A stretch of 6,271 nt of DNA from the NCBI GenBank assembly GCA_016789035.1, contig JAEUSC010000094.1:1-6271 (forward strand). The letters run 5' to 3'. Position 1 is the first letter of the stretch, and every line of letters starts with the position of its first letter. Of this stretch, positions 5,709 to 6,271 are shown in pieces. The stretch is from Candidatus Omnitrophota bacterium. GTDB lineage: Bacteria; Omnitrophota; Gorgyraeia; Zapsychrales; Fredricksoniimonadaceae. The notes under the pieces were generated by a model. It saw only the letters and a list, made by a program, of their open reading frames with translations, made no database searches and had not been told where the DNA came from. Position numbers and translations under genes: made by a program.

Positions 5709-6271
5709 ATGAAAACGTTAAAGTTATTGCTGTTATTTGTGTTCATTGCAGTTAACGTCTATGCGAAAGAGCAGGGGGTTACTCTTAAAGAAGTTGTCGT
5801 CACTCCCAATCGATATGACATTAATGATGCCCAAGCGCCATCCTATATCACTGTGATAGACAATGAAGAAATTCAAGAATCCAACGCACGCACCGTGAGC
5901 GAACTGTTAAGAGGAGTGCCCGGGGTTTTGGTTACAGATAATGGGACAGCCAAGAGTGCGATTGTGGACATCCGCGGCTCAGGGGGAACAGCTCCCAGTA
6001 ATGTCTTGGTCTTAGTGAATAGTCGAAAAGTCAACCCAGTGGACATTTCCGGCCCGGACTGGCTGCAGATTCCAAAAGATAGTGTTGAGCGGATCGAAAT
6101 TGTCCGAGGTTCGGGAACGGTCTTGTATGGCGACAACGCCGTGGGCGGTGTCGTTAATATTATTACTAAGAAAGGGGAGGGGGAAAAACCGTCGGTCAAG
6201 ATTGGTGGGAAATACGGGAGCTATTCATCATCCATGGCCAACATGCAGGTCAGCGGAAAAAAGGATCAATT
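5709..6271 (+). CDS. btuB: TonB-dependent outer-membrane receptor, BtuB-like (5' part)
   Basis: The first 187 codons of an outer-membrane receptor that imports its ligand using TonB/ExbBD energy; the gene runs off the window. Residues 1-19 form a signal peptide cleaved after VYA. A TonB-box-like stretch LKEVVVTPNR follows at 26-35. Then comes the plug domain: SYITVIDNEEI (45-55), TVSELLRGVPGVLV (62-75), DIRG (87-90), VLVLVNSRKVNP (99-110), and the conserved SVERIEIVRG (125-134) with LYGDNAVGGVVNIITKK (139-155). Barrel strands begin near the end (VKIGGKYGSYSSS). ATG 5709 has a strong AAGGAG at 5698-5703. The symbol rests on plug similarity plus control by a cobalamin riboswitch, which makes corrinoids the likely ligand. 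The barrel and any downstream btuCDF-type genes are not visible. Confidence 0.88.
   Translation, partial: MKTLKLLLLFVFIAVNVYAKEQGVTLKEVVVTPNRYDINDAQAPSYITVIDNEEIQESNARTVSELLRGVPGVLVTDNGTAKSAIVDIRGSGGTAPSNVLVLVNSRKVNPVDISGPDWLQIPKDSVERIEIVRGSGTVLYGDNAVGGVVNIITKKGEGEKPSVKIGGKYGSYSSSMANMQVSGKKDQ

Noticed and set aside
5873..6199. Minus-strand open frame of 108 codons inside the TonB receptor gene
   Set aside because: It is antisense to the conserved plug domain; the + strand frame carries the signal peptide, ribosome binding site and motifs.

Overview
The window reads as chromosomal DNA of a Gram-negative-type bacterium of moderate G+C. A TonB-dependent outer-membrane receptor requires an outer membrane, and two proteins carry Sec signal peptides. 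The mix of genes (pst/phoU, an unattached NuoF-like flavoprotein, a DUF6580 membrane protein, a cobalamin riboswitch with a TonB receptor) would suit a PVC-type or candidate-phylum lineage such as Omnitrophota. That is only an impression; nothing here fixes the taxonomy.

Layout, all genes on the + strand. (1) 3-2257: end of a phosphate ABC transporter operon: 3' part of pstA, complete pstB, and phoU. (2) 2289-4073: a stand-alone receiver-domain response regulator behind its own candidate extended -10 promoter, followed after 38 bp by a NuoF-like FMN/[4Fe-4S] NADH dehydrogenase subunit with no NuoE or NuoG beside it. (3) 4093-4603: an isolated transcription unit with a candidate promoter, a small inverted repeat at the expected start site, a leader of about 180 nt, a strong ribosome binding site, a 78-aa exported and extremely acidic protein of unknown function, and a strong intrinsic terminator. 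(4) 4634-6271: a corrinoid-uptake block: a promoter and a DUF6580 membrane protein, then a complete cobalamin (B12) riboswitch, an intrinsic terminator, a second strongly structured leader stretch, and the 5' part of a btuB-like TonB-dependent receptor that runs off the window.

How the parts work together. PstA and PstB belong to the inner-membrane phosphate importer and PhoU restrains it and signals phosphate status; the receiver protein next door may belong to the same signalling but has no DNA-binding domain. The riboswitch should shut off the receptor when cobalamin is plentiful. A segment of its P5/L5 arm (5295-5306) is complementary to the 5' arm of the downstream terminator (5485-5497), which suggests a concrete antitermination mechanism. 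The DUF6580 gene immediately upstream is a candidate partner in the same uptake pathway.

The most interesting parts are the 5224-5708 leader, the acidic exported protein at 4306, and the lone NuoF-like gene. No tRNA, rRNA, CRISPR array or insertion sequence was seen.
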